Notes: a model not told the origin generated them from the sequence alone. Numbered from the stretch's first letter, positions 11,551 through 24,570 are shown. The stretch: DNA of 64,000 bases from Limnoperna fortunei (GCA_944474755.1 OX104112.1:51844774-51908773), one strand, 5' to 3'. A program made the numbers and translations.

Positions 11551-12225
11551 CACCCAAGTTAAAAAGACTGTAATTTCATTGAACACATTAGAAAACAAAC
11601 AAGTTCAATAGTTAACCAGACAAAACGAACTCAGTTTATGTACATTAATTTATTTTGTGGTACATTGGAATTTAAATTATCTTTTTACTCGGGCTGTATC
11701 ACAGTTACATACTGACTGTAACAATAGATTGCATACAGCCCACTTTTTGTTATATTAGTAGTCAAGTTACATTGTTTATACTTAAACTGTCGCTGAAATT
11801 ACAGACAGCAAAGTATTCAGTGAAATGGGTTGTTATTTCATTGATATGAAATAATTTGTGTTGTGGCTTAACTTTTGCTAAAAATATACCAAACAGCGTG
11901 CTGAATTTTTCAGTGTCAAGTGTTTAACAAGTTAACGGCGAAATCCAACTTGTCCATTTCACCTTTCCTCCCCTTTTTGAATAATTGTCACTGCAATTTT
12001 GTTTATTTGATATATCTTGCTAACTATTTAGATAAGGACAGCATGTCTCTAAGCTTAATAGACCAAATACTACTGGGTACCATAACATAGGTAGCTGCAA
12101 AATACTGAAATAATTGTTATACCCCAATTATATCCATTCATCTTTTTATTCATGTACAACTTCAACATCATTTTATTTATTTGCTTTCCAATAAAAGATA
12201 TATTGTTATGACTTGGTGTTATATG

Positions 12226-12352
12226 TTGCATCTCAATTCCACCATGGTGCAGTAATTAGAGTTGTCTTTAGTTTCACCGCATATAACGCAGCTCAATTCC
12301 ACCTTGGTACAGTAATTAGAGTTCTTCTTAGTTTGACAGCAGATAACGCATT
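12226..12352. repeat. two-copy tandem repeat of ~64-69 bp
   Basis: CTCAATTCCACC-TGG-ACAGTAATTAGAGTT occurs twice, each followed by a similar TTAGTTT-AC-GCA-ATAACGCA tail. The small ORF across it is a by-product of the repeat. Confidence 0.65.
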
Positions 12353-12449
12353 TGGAGATTTTAAGCACCAAAAAACAATACTGGACACTTGAGACAAACA
12401 CTACTACCCCATTTAATTTCAGTTTGCATAATGTAAAACATTTTCCTAA

Positions 12450-12568
12450 AGAAGGTTTTGGTTTTTGATTTGGTACACCAGTTTCCTCTCCAATACAAAC
12501 TGGTCACAATGAGAAAGCTGAAAGATTGTTGGCAGTAACATTAAACCCCATGCAAACAAACAAACATA
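12450..12568 (+). mobile_element. SINE 3' fragment
   Basis: Matches the body and tail of the tRNA-derived SINE (CCAGTTTCCTCTCCAATACAAACTGG, then GAAAGCTGAAAGATTG and an AAACAAACAAAC tail). The head is missing. Confidence 0.55.
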
Positions 12569-12585
12569 ATGTGAAATAGGGATGT

Positions 12586-12812
12586 TGTCGCCGGTGGTCT
12601 AGGAAGTTGGCCAACTACTAATGATTATCTGCATGTCAACACTGGGGATGTAGTTTTAGCAAGGTTTTCGGCTAATCTCCTACTTTTAAAAGACAAATGT
12701 TGCAATTTTTCCTGCCTAATTTGGAGGGTTTTAACGGGGTATTCTGTCTCCCACGACCAATAAAAACGTAAGCTGGAAACTGCAAAAACCTTATTCAAAC
12801 AAAAAAGTTGAT
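12586..12812 (+). mobile_element. diverged full-length SINE copy
   Basis: Begins GTTGTCGCCGGTGGTCTAGG, has a decayed B-box region after TGTCAACACTGGGG, body motif ACCAATAAAAAC, and ends in ACCTTATTCAAACAAA. Adjacent to another fragment on the same strand. Confidence 0.55.
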
Positions 12813-13788
12813 GTGAAACATTATCTTCCCTTTTAATTTATAAATGAAAATGAAATGATGGTTCATAACTATGCCCATAATAATAATTTGGGAAACTAAA
12901 TAACACCGAACACCAAGAAAACTTTAAAAAAAATCTACAAGTCAAAGTCCAAGAAACCGACAAACGTTAGAAGCAACAACAAGAAATATACCAGCCAGTT
13001 AATTATTCTGACTTGGTACAGGCATTTCAAAAGAAATTGTGGGTTACATGACATGCCAAACCTAATGCTTCCAACCTCCATTACTGTAGTATTTCAGTGG
13101 GTTTGTTGATGAAAATGGTTGGGTAATTATAATCAACGCAGCACAATCATTATGTCCTGAAATAAAAAATTGTGAAAAACTATCTCCGATCAAAGTTTCA
13201 CACGAGATACACATACATCATTTGTACAGTTCTAAAATACTGGAATTGTACTTTCTGCAGATTTCTATTCAATATAAGCTAATCAAAACTATGAATGCCG
13301 ACTGTGGTCTATTCAAGATGAAACGAAGAATCTTTGTAGATGGTCTGTTATTGGTATGGCGTTTCACGCCGTATTTTAGCAATTTTCAACTGCTAATATC
13401 AGCGTTCAGCTTTTATTAAAGGTTGAAGACGTTGTATCCGGTGAAAATTCACGACCTACGGCAAAAAAAATAAGAATGTTTGTTTAGTCCTAACAAAAAT
13501 AATGGTTTTCAAGTAAGAAAACAATTATAGAAGATATTTAAATGTCAGCCATTTGGAAACCCTTTGCCGGTCCTGTATCTTGTCTGATATACAGAATCTA
13601 TAGATTCTACTGGGGAATCTTTGTAGGGGACCTTACATACATTATTTGAACCAATTGGAGGTTTTCTTTCATTGCAAAGCTTCCTCTTTACTCTTTCTAT
13701 TCTTGAAAAGAAGACCAAAATTAAATTTCTTACATGGTTTACATAGAAACCTTACACTTAGCCCTTAGGAAATTCGTTCGGAACCTAG

Positions 13789-13885
13789 TTTGTTTGTTTG
13801 CAGCAATTCCTCAGCTATAACATGTCGTTCCGCTTTAAATGGGGGAGTAAGCCGGAGTACCATGGAAAAACTCCGATCTGCAGTA
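13789..13885 (-). mobile_element. SINE 3' fragment
   Basis: On the minus strand it carries the GTACTCCGGCTTACTCCCCC body and a GCAAACAAACAAA tail, with an ATAGCTGAGGAATTGC segment. Head absent. Confidence 0.6.
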
Positions 13886-14989
13886 GTTGCACATCTTGTA
13901 ACGGACATAAAAGAAACAGTTCTGCAAGTATGGTTTCGGTGAATTTTTTCAGCGGTTCTTCGGGTTTTTAAAGGTGAGCCAAGTAGAAACAATTATTTGC
14001 TATGAAGGGATGTTAACGAAGAAGCATTACAGTAATAACAATAAAAACATTGTAAGCAACATTTCTGTCAATTTCTATGAAATGTTCCTCAGTAGATTTA
14101 CGAAATTGTTTCAAAGAGCTGGATACTGAAAGATGATTTACTCCCAAAATAATCAAAAGTGTGTGATGCTTTTGAAAACTTCTAAGTGAGATATAGTTGG
14201 ACGTCTGAAATGGAGGATTTAATATAGGTTCTGTAAAAGATAGAATTATTTCCATGGTAGTTTGTCTACTTAAATAAACACAACGGTAAACAGCTTTTAT
14301 TTTTGTTTTCTTTTAAACCATCTAGATTGAGACCAGTGCTGAGGATATAACCCACTGTAAAACAATTTAGAACAATGTAGAAACCAAAAATGATTAAGCA
14401 TCAAGGTAGATAATTAGTGTTTCCTTATTTTCACTGAAATGGTCATAGTTTGATCATCAATTGGTGTTACCTCACTTGTCATTGTTTATGTATAGAGGTT
14501 TTTTTTAATAAAAGACAAAATGCGACCGTACATTATGCATTTGCAATGTGGTTCGCAACATTGTGTGGCCTATTTGAATTGTAAATTAACATTGTTTACT
14601 ATTATGCCTTCAGTATAGCCTTTATAACAATTTATCGGTGATATCGATATTTTCAAAATAAATCAAAGAGGAAGGGTAAATATTTTGTTCCTTTATCATC
14701 GTGGGTTAGTGCTTATTATATAAAACACAACATCAGATCATTTTTTGCCACACGATGACCATTGTTTATTTGATAAAAAAGAAGTTTTACTATTCATCTT
14801 ACATAAACATTTATTGTGGAATTTAATTTAAAGGTTTTTTCCATATATATCTTTCTATTATTTTTTTACTTCAAGTAGAATACAATTGAATTATTTTTAT
14901 TGGAAAAATCTATAGATGAGGCTGCCTCGATTTTGGTGAAAAATACTTTTTATTGACAGATTACATGAGCTATTGCTAGTTCACATAGT

Positions 14990-15180
14990 ATTCAACTCAA
15001 AATTTAAAAAAAAATGGGTCATTCAATTTACAGATACCCCGCCATGTTGCATTTTCAATATCTACAAATGGGATTGTGCTGAAAATTCAACTTGATCTTC
15101 ATTTTATAGTACTTCACAGTTGGGCAAAGTTTAAACAAAATCTGTTGACGCATTTTCGAGTTGTCATCTGAAACCGCCGA
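14990..15180 (+). repeat. dispersed repeat shared with 40310-40480
   Basis: A block around ATTGTGCTGAAAATTCAACT, TGATCTTCATTTTA-AGTACTT and CAAAATCTGTT recurs at 40405-40480. Family unknown. Confidence 0.6.
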
Positions 15181-16095
15181 GTAAAGTAATGTATTCTTTT
15201 ATGTATTGGTAATAATAGATTTTCATTATGAACTATGCTATTTATCTTTAAGGCACTTTATGCTTTAATAGCCATTTTGGATTGTGTGGCAACTGTTATG
15301 CCAATGAAAGGCAACATCCAAGAAGCTCTTTAAAATCCTAGGCCAATATGCAGTAGAGATTCTTTTAATAAAGATATTTGAATCAAAATTGCCCCTTTCT
15401 TGGTATTATTTTCTGAATCGTATTCACTGATTAAACCGTGTATGAGTGGAATAGCCTGTTTATTTTCTAAGATGTCATAGCGCGCACTGAGGGATAATAA
15501 GAATGCTATTCCCTAAATATTCAGTCTGTAAATGTTTTACCATATTAAACATGCTAAACAACAAACAAATACCATCATTTATGGATTATACTAAAATGGT
15601 ACAAATAACAGATTTCTTGTGAGATAAACAATGGATATAATGATACAAACCACAAATTAGTGTAAAACTTTGGATACAAAGATCTTAGAAAGGGAGGACA
15701 GGTTCATCTGATCTCATATCAGATTATTACCACAAAATCTGAGTACTGCGAATGATAAATTAACTATTACATAATTAGAATATAAGTTAAAGTAACTTCC
15801 CATCTGTAAATGGTCATATTCTATGACAAATAAATGGTCATATTTGACAAATTCAAAAATTATGAACAGTGACAGTATTATGTATAACATTTATGTGAAG
15901 AAAAATATACTCATACATGATAATTATATAACAATATTTACATCTGCAATAAGGTAAAAGTAATTACTTTGATGTACATCGTAAGATAATAAAAATGTTC
16001 TGGCTCAATTAAACAAAGCAGCGAAAACAACAAAAATATTGGATGTACATTAATTAATATTATAACAATACTAAATAAGATTGTAATTGTTCATT

Positions 16096-16290
16096 TAACA
16101 CTTTATTTAAAAGTTATTTGTTCAGGAAACAGTACGATGAAGATCCATTTGAATACCCCAAATAAAAAATAATCATAAATAACAGCATATACTTTTCATT
16201 TACTACTTTATTTAAAAGTGTTTTGTTCAGGGAACAGTACGAGAAAGATCCATTTGAACACCCCAAATAAAAAATAATGAGGCTGCAAAG
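16096..16290. repeat. ~105-bp tandem duplication
   Basis: Two adjacent copies of a unit with CTTTATTTAAAAGT, GTTCAGG-AACAGTACGA and ATCCATTTGAA-ACCCCAAATAAAAAATAAT, about 90 percent identical by eye. Confidence 0.7.
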
Positions 16291-16885
16291 GGCTGTTTAT
16301 ATGTTGTCTAGTGACTGTACAGGCTGTTAATAAGTATTGACAGCATTTAAACAAGGAGATTGCCTCAACGTCATGACAAAATTTATGTATCCAGCATTAT
16401 ATACAGCTGCAACCCATATCAAATTTTCACAGTTTCAAAACTGAGTTTATTGCACAACTCTTGAGCATGACGTACTTCAGTACTAACAGAACTGTCACAA
16501 ACTTGTGCATAACAAATACACAAAATAATATTGTTAAGTATTGTATTTACTGACTACATGAAAATTATATTTTGAAATTAGAATCAACAGGTACTGTGCG
16601 ATTTTTTAAATTTGAAAATACTTTAATATCACGGCAAAGGATATCAAGATGAACAATAATATGGTATTTTTTAAATTTAATTTAACCTAATCCATCGTTT
16701 GCAGACAATAATAACCGCTGGATATAAGAGTTTGCCAGTCTGAATTATCTTCTTGTTACAGTAAGCCAGCAAACACCATGAATTTGTAGGCGTACAAACT
16801 TTCGACAATCTCACTGATCTCGGGTCAAGTAAACGATAGCATTTAAAAGGGAAGTTACGATTAAGGTTATAGAAACGCACATAGG

Positions 16886-16919
16886 TGCACACACACACAC
16901 ACACACCCCCACACACACA
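16886..16919. repeat. (AC)n microsatellite
   Basis: A CA dinucleotide run interrupted by a short C tract. Confidence 0.9.
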
Positions 16920-17609
16920 AAGAGTTTTATCTGAAACGTTATCATATTTAATCGAATCTCATATGAAACCATGCCACATAACCATAAACGGTCAGCAGAA
17001 ACAATGAAAACCTAAAGAAACTTTACAATGATAATACAGAGAAAATTTCACTCAATTTATTAAAATTTTGGCAGTAGAAAAAGAATAAATAAACTAAATC
17101 ACATAAACTAATAAAAAAACAAGAGTCAGAAATGGTCGCACTGCATTTGAGAGATTTCAACAAGAGCGCAGTATTCCTTGACCTGGTATAACAGAAGAAT
17201 GATCCAACAGATACCCAAATTCTTGAGTTACAATCTGCTTGCTCATATTTCTCTAAAAATTTTAAAGGTAATTGATGTTGATGTTTATTTTCTCCTGTTC
17301 GACATCCTAAAATTCTAAATTGTTTATTTTTTTTTGTAATGTCTGGTAATTTAATATTGCATATATTTTATGATTATATTATTGTTTAAACTTGTTAACT
17401 GGTGACTTCATTAGTGTTTATTTGTCTCTTTAACTATTTTTGTATAATAAAAGTTTTCACATATTTTGAATAAATTTATTTATAAATTTACAAATAATGA
17501 CTTATAGATTATTTTTTATAATGTAATAATCATAGCATAACACTACAGATGATCAACACAACTTTTAATTGATCATTTGTCATGTTTGTTAGAAAATGCT
17601 TTTTTATTT

Positions 17610-18710
17610 CTTAATATATTCATGAAGAAATGGATTAACTTTTTGTCACATATACACATGTAAGCAATATCAACATATATTCATAAAAGTTCTTCTGTGT
17701 TTACTTAATCACTCGATTAAAAATTACTGAGGCAATCATAGTTTAAATAATAAATCGATCGATGTCGACAGCTAATTTATATCTGGAATTTCAAGTTTCG
17801 TTTTGCAGGTTTGGCTGTGAAGGTAAAATTAGTACGACATAAAAATAATTTTCCTTTGGAGTACAGAAATCGTTCGGATTTCAACGAAATTGTTTTTCTT
17901 CTCTGTTTGGTAAGATAGTTTTGAGGTACTTTAATTTCAAATAAAAGTCAACATACAGTTCAGTTTTGTCTTCTAAATTAATTTATCACACAAATATTTC
18001 TTGTTGTTGAAATCTTTTTGGTTGCAATTCTGTCATGTATTTAATTGTTCGGAAAAGATTTCATATTGTATAAAAATCATGAAAAAAAGTGTTCTTAGGT
18101 AAGTGTTAGTTGTACTTACAGTAATTATGTTGATTATTTCTTATGTAGCCCACTTACTTTTCTGGGTCTATTTATAAATTCACAAGAAGTAAATTAAAAA
18201 AATACATGTTCAATAACCGAAAAGATAGGTTTCTTCATTTCTCTGGGATTCGTTGTTTAAATGATTAAGACTTTAAATGAAGTTATGTTTATTCCATAAT
18301 TTCATGCAGTTGAATAGAATAAGATTTAGAATAAGCAAGTTGCTCAAATGCGACAGTAACCACCCTCTATCATTATCTCCAATCCTTCCTCTCAGAACCT
18401 CATAATTGTCATAAACATCCTATGCATTACAGCTATAAGACAACTAAAACAATTATTTGCATTACACTGATGAGTAAAAATTACCTGTAATCTTGTCAGA
18501 TTCCAAAGATGGGCAAACATTCCTTTAAATTAATTTTTAAATCTATTCATGAAGAAATGGAATATCTTTTACTTACAAATACACATGTTAGCGGTATTAA
18601 CTCAGATTCACAAACGTTTTGTTGTTTATTTAATCACTTGATTAAAAACTGACCAAGCAAATCATAGGTAAAATAATAATCGATCAATGTTGGCAGCTAG
18701 TTAAAAGTTT
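17610..18710. repeat. pair of diverged direct repeats (17610-17775 and 18536-18710)
   Basis: Both copies contain ATTCATGAAGAAATGGA, ACACATGTTAGC or a close variant, TTTA-TTAATCAC-TGATTAAAAA, and ATAATCGATC-ATGT-G-CAGCTA, in the same order and orientation about 925 bp apart. They could be long terminal repeats of a decayed element or an old segmental duplication; the sequence between has no recognisable coding region. Confidence 0.6.
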
Positions 18711-20033
18711 GCATCATATAAAACACCATAAAAAATACGCAGAAAAAAGAACCGACGATATTGGGAGTATCCAGGAAAGAAAAAACATGGTTTAGTAAAA
18801 CCGAGTCCAGGTGCTCAACAAAGATTAGGAATGCCTGCAACTCAAAAAAGGTGTAGTTTAATTTTTGTGTCTTTATGTCATCATTTAACGAGTCTTTTTT
18901 TATATAAAGTAATGGTCATGATACACATTTAAAATGCCAACCTCTACTTCCCTTGAGTTATATTGTCAAGATATTTAAAAACAATAGGCTTAACAAGACC
19001 CAAATCCAGAGTCTTGATACCGTCTGTAGCCAGACAATGCCAATGACATATCCACATATAATATGTCTGAAGCATTTAGGTCATAGAGGTGACATGCATA
19101 CCGAAGGCAAGATTTCTGGGAAACTGTTTTAAAGTACTAAATGTTAAAAATAGTTTAATGTTCTATTTCCAACGTAACATATAATTTTATGAATTGGAAA
19201 CTCGAAAATCTACAAGCCAACTTTCCAAACATTTAGTCCCAAAAATATCCACACACTTTATCAATGTGCTATTTTATTAACTACAATACCCTAAGGAAAT
19301 TAACCGATTATGCCTTTTACCTCCACACACTCAACCATATCAAACCAAAATGTGCTATGATATTTTGAGCCCCTCCATAAAAAAGTGAAGTCGTCGTACC
19401 CTTTTAATGTCACTCTCTCCATCAATTTAAGTCAATTATACCTACAGTGTATGAAACTTCTTCATGTATTCATGTACACTTCTACTTACATTTACAAATT
19501 CAATCATTTCAAAACAAAAAATCATTTTGAAACCATTAGGCTATAGTATTTTGAACCTTTCATGAGAAATTTGTCGCCCATTCATCTGTAAAATAATAAT
19601 TGCAATGGTATATTAAACCCTCTAAATTAACACCGGTTTCAAAACAAAAAAAGATTATCCATGGTCACTTTTAGGTGATCCGTTCAATAAAATGTAGTCT
19701 TCTTTTAAATACAGTAAAAGGCCACAAAAATAATGTTGTAATTCATTTCAAAATATATATTATACAGATCTAGCAAATAATGAACTTTTGATTATTTATT
19801 CTATAAAAAGTTATTAAATATATTCCACAGTGAGTCAAGAACTAACTGAATTAAGGCAAAAATAGCTTTTAAATATCCTTTTTGAGCACCACATTTGTTT
19901 GCAAACAAAAAAACCAACACATTCCCAATGATTTATACTGTAGTACACTATCAAATGAATGACATAAAAAAACACAAATGATGACACACATTGTTTTTTT
20001 AATGGTGTTAACGCCACATTCAGATATTTTTTA

Positions 20034-20250
20034 ACGTTATCATGGTATCCTGTTTTAATTGGAGAGGAAGCTGGAGTAGACAGAGTAAACCCAAGACCTT
20101 AGGTAGAAAAAATGGCAATACTTGTCAATTAAAATTGGAGTCAAGCAAACCTTGCCCGCAGTTTGACTCGAACCCGCAACCTCAATGTTGACAGACTACA
20201 AAATCAATAGTACATGAATAACTACTTTAACCACTCGGCCACCGTGGTCT
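20034..20250 (-). mobile_element. near full-length SINE copy
   Basis: On the minus strand it begins with a tRNA-like head (GACCACGGTGGCCGAGTGG and TTAAAG), keeps GGGTTCGAGTCAAAC as B box, and the body around GGATACCATGATAACG. It ends about 180 bp before the acceptor of the 244-aa gene. Confidence 0.75.
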
Positions 20251-20428
20251 TATCTGTTATGTTTTCAGGTGTACATGGTATATGATTAAACGATTTGGTT
20301 ATACCTTTGGTTGTTGAAACAAAAGGAGTTGCGAAAATGTTATGTGATCTTCTTGCCCATAATACAATGTTATATGGGTAAGCACACTAGAAATAGCTAG
20401 AATAAATGTTATGTATTGCTACTTTCAG

Positions 20429-20512
20429 TTACAAATGGTGATCGATCCATAAAAGACAGTTTCAAGACACAGTCAACCAATCGGATATCTTTGTTTAGCT
20501 GATCTAATCCAT
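20429..20512 (+). promoter_or_regulatory. putative 5' UTR segment with acceptor and short uORF
   Basis: A pyrimidine-rich TGCTACTTTCAG at 20417-20428 looks like a 3' splice site, so a non-coding first exon may lie upstream. A five-codon upstream ORF (ATG 20435, TAA 20450-20452) precedes the main start. Inference from sequence only. Confidence 0.35.
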
Positions 20513-21247
20513 ATGGAAATACATGTATTGAATTTGGTAGTAGCCTTAATTACTGTTCTTTTGTACTATAAACATCGTAATGCAGATACAATGGCGAATA
20601 ATGTCACCTGTTTTATCATACTAATGTTGGTTTTATTAGTGGTGTTACAGAACGATCAATTCAACAGAACAAATAATGAATTTCAATGTATGAAGCAAGA
20701 ATTTTCTGAAAAGCTTACTAACATGGAATATACACTGCAAAAAGATAAGCAAAAGATGTACGACATAACTGGAGAAATGAATAAAAAAGTCAATCAAATC
20801 GTGGATAAACTAAAGAAGGTTGATGATGCGAGGGTGCAACTTTCAAATCATGTACAAAGTGTTGAGGATGAAATAAGGTCACTGTATGAAAAACTAAAGA
20901 AGGTTGATGATGCGAGAATGCAGCTTTCGAATCATGTACAAAGTGTTAAGGATGAAATAGGATCACAGCATGAAAAACTAAAGAAGGTTGATGATGTGAG
21001 GGTGCAGCTTTCAAATCATGTACAAAGTGTTGAGGGTGAAATAGGATCACTGAATGAACAGCTTCGAATATTAGATAAAAAACTAGAAAGTTATATGAAC
21101 GAGGAACACACAGAAAATTCTACTCGTTACCATATAATAAAAAAAATTCTTTGGGAGACTTTCAATCTTTTGTTGAAAAATGGATTTGACATGGTGAAGC
21201 CAATTATTAAACATGCGATACAAGAAATTATTAAAAGTTTTTGGTAA
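20513..21247 (+). CDS. 244-aa membrane-anchored coiled-coil protein with three 28-aa repeats
   Basis: A complete single-exon ORF with a true ATG and an in-frame stop upstream. Two hydrophobic segments lie at the N-terminus (about residues 4-20, LNLVVALITVLLYY, and 31-47, FIILMLVLLVVL). A long coiled coil with heptad spacing follows (about 50-205). It contains three near-perfect 28-residue repeats, LKKVDDARVQLSNHVQSVED plus eight more, at residues 100-127, 128-155 and 156-183. The tail (212-244) is helical and aromatic-rich, ending FW. I do not recognise the family. A membrane tether or oligomeric stalk is a plausible role (inference). The repeat DNA identity argues for recent expansion, and the maintained frame argues that it is or was translated. 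A few copies of this gene type elsewhere in the genome would support a lineage-specific family. Confidence 0.62.
   Translation: MEIHVLNLVVALITVLLYYKHRNADTMANNVTCFIILMLVLLVVLQNDQFNRTNNEFQCMKQEFSEKLTNMEYTLQKDKQKMYDITGEMNKKVNQIVDKLKKVDDARVQLSNHVQSVEDEIRSLYEKLKKVDDARMQLSNHVQSVKDEIGSQHEKLKKVDDVRVQLSNHVQSVEGEIGSLNEQLRILDKKLESYMNEEHTENSTRYHIIKKILWETFNLLLKNGFDMVKPIIKHAIQEIIKSFW
20810..21061 (+). repeat. three 84-bp tandem repeats in the coiled-coil ORF
   Basis: Units at 20810-20893, 20894-20977 and 20978-21061, about 90 percent identical. The period is a multiple of three and equals four heptads, so copy-number change keeps both frame and coiled-coil register. Confidence 0.9.
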
Positions 21248-24130
21248 AACAGTGGACACGTAGGATATTGTTTTAAAAATATACAAAATCAACCATATGG
21301 TCATTTATCCAATCCATTTTTTGCTACAAAATTTGTAATCGAGTCTTCAAATCTGCTGTACAATTTATATTCTATATTTAGATATATTTATATTAATAGA
21401 ACTATTTAAGTAGTGCAGAATATACATATTGTTCTAGACTAACACAAACACATCAATATAAGCATAAAGATATTGACATTATGAAATTCAGATTGTTTAG
21501 AACTTCACATTGTTAGCAAAAATCTAAAGAAACGCATCTGATTTTTCACCACGCTTTGTGAGATCTACAAAGTGAAGAGTAGAATCATACACTATTTGGC
21601 AATGAATTTAAAATAACACACAATACGAAAATGGAAAATGTGATTTTTCTTAACAAGTAATGTCATTAGTAGTCAGATTGCAGTGTTTTGAAAGTTAGAT
21701 TTTATTAAATTATAACGTAGACAGTATTCCCAAAGTTTTGAATTGAACTAACTACATACTACTAGTTTTAAAGGCGTCATCGACTCGTGTCTTTTTATTT
21801 CATTCTGAAACAAAAACTTCCTGAACAATGAACGAACTGCTTGTGGCTGTAGGTGTTCGGGCATATTACTACGGGAAACAATATATTCCGCAAGACAAAG
21901 TATGTGCCCTATTTTATTTAGCATGTTAACTATTTAATTTAAAATAGAAGAAGATCAACAGAGCTGTGAATAATGTTATATAAATGAAGTTGTCCCAGGT
22001 ATGTGATTGATTTTTCTGTTGAAAAAATAATGTCCGTGTCTCAGCTTACATGTCACTATACAAATGTAGTATTATGTATTATTTCTAATTTTGAAATGGC
22101 CTTATTTTATTTAACTAACAACGCGACCTTCACAAATTGAGTTTAGCTGGCAACAAGTAGGCTACAGAAGCTAGACAATAAAATGAGAATTGATGGAGGG
22201 CATTTTATATGTTCAATGAAGCACAAACTGTCACAGTTAAGGCTTTCTAACAAGTAACTAGTCTGTAAAAGCGCCTGTATCACTCACATTTACGAATGTC
22301 CATGACAGAAAAACGTTTTGTCAGTTCAGAAATTTATTAAAGATACTGAACGGTTCACTTTTCGACAACAACAGTAATGTCTAAAAGTAAATGTCAATAA
22401 TAAGTCGTATGTATTTTAAAGAAATAGTGTTTGGTTGTACAACGCTTTGTATGATCATTGATGATGAGTCACGACTCAACGGATTTCAAATAAATAACTA
22501 CTAAATAATAAAGTAAATATACTTACATTAAAGGTAAATAAATATAAAAATCCTTTTGTTATATTGATAATTATCACAGACATATTCACGTCAATACTTT
22601 ACGATGTATTCGTAAAACATCATATACAAAGGTCTGTTCGATTCGTTCTTTTCCTGCACACGAAATCCATTGAATCATCTCTTTAGTATTTTTCTTGTTT
22701 TATAATTCTATTTGTAATAATATTATTATCTTTTTCTCAATTCACGTCTTCATATACAAAATATATATTGTTGTAATTCTATAATGTATGATGTCAATAA
22801 TTGTGTGTATATATGTATGTTTCTAGAAAAGACAGTACTAAGTTGTGAAACTTATGTCTGATCCATTTGTTTTTCAACAATAAAATATGTTTAACTTAAG
22901 AAAAACGTTTCATACTGCCAATCTTTAAAATTCACTTGACATGAGATTACGCAAATTTTAAAGCGGGATTCTCCCAATTTATTACTTTTATAAAATAAAA
23001 CCGCTAAATTGTTCCTTTTATTTTCATATAAGAGTAAATTTCAACACTGCAAAGTTATTGAGCTTCGTAGTTTCTAAAAAAAATTGAAAATGCAACAGAA
23101 CTAAAATAAGGATTTCACATTTTTTCTAGTCCGATCATCAAACATGAGAAATCTTTGTAAAAATATCTTGCAAAGTCACAATGCATTAGGTTTTGTAGTT
23201 AAAGACAAGAATAAATAAATTTTTACTATCACAAATAAGGACTGCCATTGGGGTTATGCATTTGTTTGATCACAAAAGCTGGGAATATGTGAAGGAGATC
23301 GCATATACTTCATATACATCAAGTTCTGAAACAAATCATTTGGACTTTTAGCATCAGAGGAGATTTTTAACATATCAGCCAAAAATATCTAATGCATGGC
23401 TGCAATGTTTTATGTACGATGAGGGAGGCGTCTTTAAAATAGGACCTCAGATACATCATTAACACCAAGTTTAAGAATATTGAAACTTGTTCCTGTACGT
23501 TTTCCGCTACTCATAAAAAGGGTTTCCTATATGATGGCTCTGTTCTTCATATGATCAATTTAAATTGAGTAATTTTTCTAGAAGACAAAGAATAAATCAT
23601 ATTTAATCAGCTGCACAGTTAGAAATAAAGCACTTCGGACTTTTTATTTTTAATTTTAAAATACTGATAAACAAGGAGTTCCTATAAAGGCTTAGTTTCT
23701 CTTCCAATTAAGACGAATGGAAAATCTAGGTACACAACATTTAGACTTTTGGGGACAGGATTTTTAAAAGGTCTTTCATTCATCGCAAAAGTAGCTGGTA
23801 AAGGGCTTTAAAAAGAACATATCTGCCAAGTGTGTTTCAATTCATTCATCAGATCTGGAGACCTCATCAGAAACAAGAACTAGCCATGGCGGCCACATTT
23901 ATTAACGAATTAGAATTAAGTAACATAAAAAATCAGAAAAAGTTCATCAGAAAAACCTTTCCTGCTGTCACATTTATGTAACTTTAAAGATTTGTTCAGT
24001 TGATTTGGCTCTCTGCCAAATGAGCACGTTGCCTCTCTAAAAGTGCGCATTCAACCATATTACGTTAAGGTGTATTAAAAGACGAGATTTGAAGCTTGAA
24101 TACATCATGTAGGCTAAAGTAATGCCATGC
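21248..24130. other. intergenic region
   Basis: No exon, RNA gene or clear repeat recognised. AT-rich throughout. No canonical AATAAA was found close behind the 244-aa ORF. Confidence 0.45.
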
Positions 24131-24150
24131 CAATGTCAAACCCTGCTACT

Positions 24151-24570
24151 AGAAATACCGTTACAGCCCGTATCCAGGCTGAATAATACCAAAAAGAGAT
24201 TTCACAAACTGAAAACGAAAACTACAACACAATTTCTCGTCTGTGGAACAGTTTCATGATGTGGGCGGCGCTCTCGAATGAATGTAAAACAGAACTGGTA
24301 CATGACCCAGGTCATTTAAAGGCTCAAATGTACAGAGACGAAATTCTCATTCACCTCATGCGCGTAATTGACCGACAGAGGAAGTTTTTCCAACAGGACA
24401 ATTCCAGGTCTCACACAGCGCGCTTACCAAGGGACCATCTTAAGCATTACAACATTACTGTGCTACAATGGTCTTCGAAATCACCTGATTTGAATTCGAA
24501 TGAACACTTTTGGGACCAGCTGTATAAACGTGAGTGCCAGGGCGATCCTCCCCAGAGCCTCGAGGATTGA
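24151..24570 (+). pseudogene. Tc1/mariner transposase fossil
   Basis: In one frame (with an internal TAA at 24178-24180) the sequence reads an N-terminal TVTARIQAE. After an apparent deletion of most of the DNA-binding domain and first catalytic region, the C-terminal DDE half follows. Visible motifs: FFQQDNSRSHTAR, holding the second Asp, and SPDLNSNEHFWDQL, holding the third acidic residue (Glu in Tc1 type). Family members are about 340 aa; here about 130 codons remain, so it is inactive. TIRs were not located. Confidence 0.8.

Larger units (their letters stand above)
8701..12449. other. gene-poor intergenic region
   Basis: AT-rich with no convincing coding exon on either strand. It contains the three hairpin elements and the short tandem duplication listed separately; otherwise nothing is recognised. 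Confidence 0.5.
12813..20427. other. gene-poor region with scattered old repeats
   Basis: No credible exon. Only the SINE pieces, the duplications and the dinucleotide repeat listed separately stand out. The long AT-rich tracts show no codon structure. Confidence 0.5.

Noticed and set aside
12219..12401. 60-codon cysteine-rich minus frame
   Set aside because: Cysteine pattern comes from a two-copy DNA tandem repeat, not from a recognisable domain.
16677..16916. 79-codon minus-strand frame starting in the AC repeat
   Set aside because: Its N-terminus is microsatellite translation; no family similarity.
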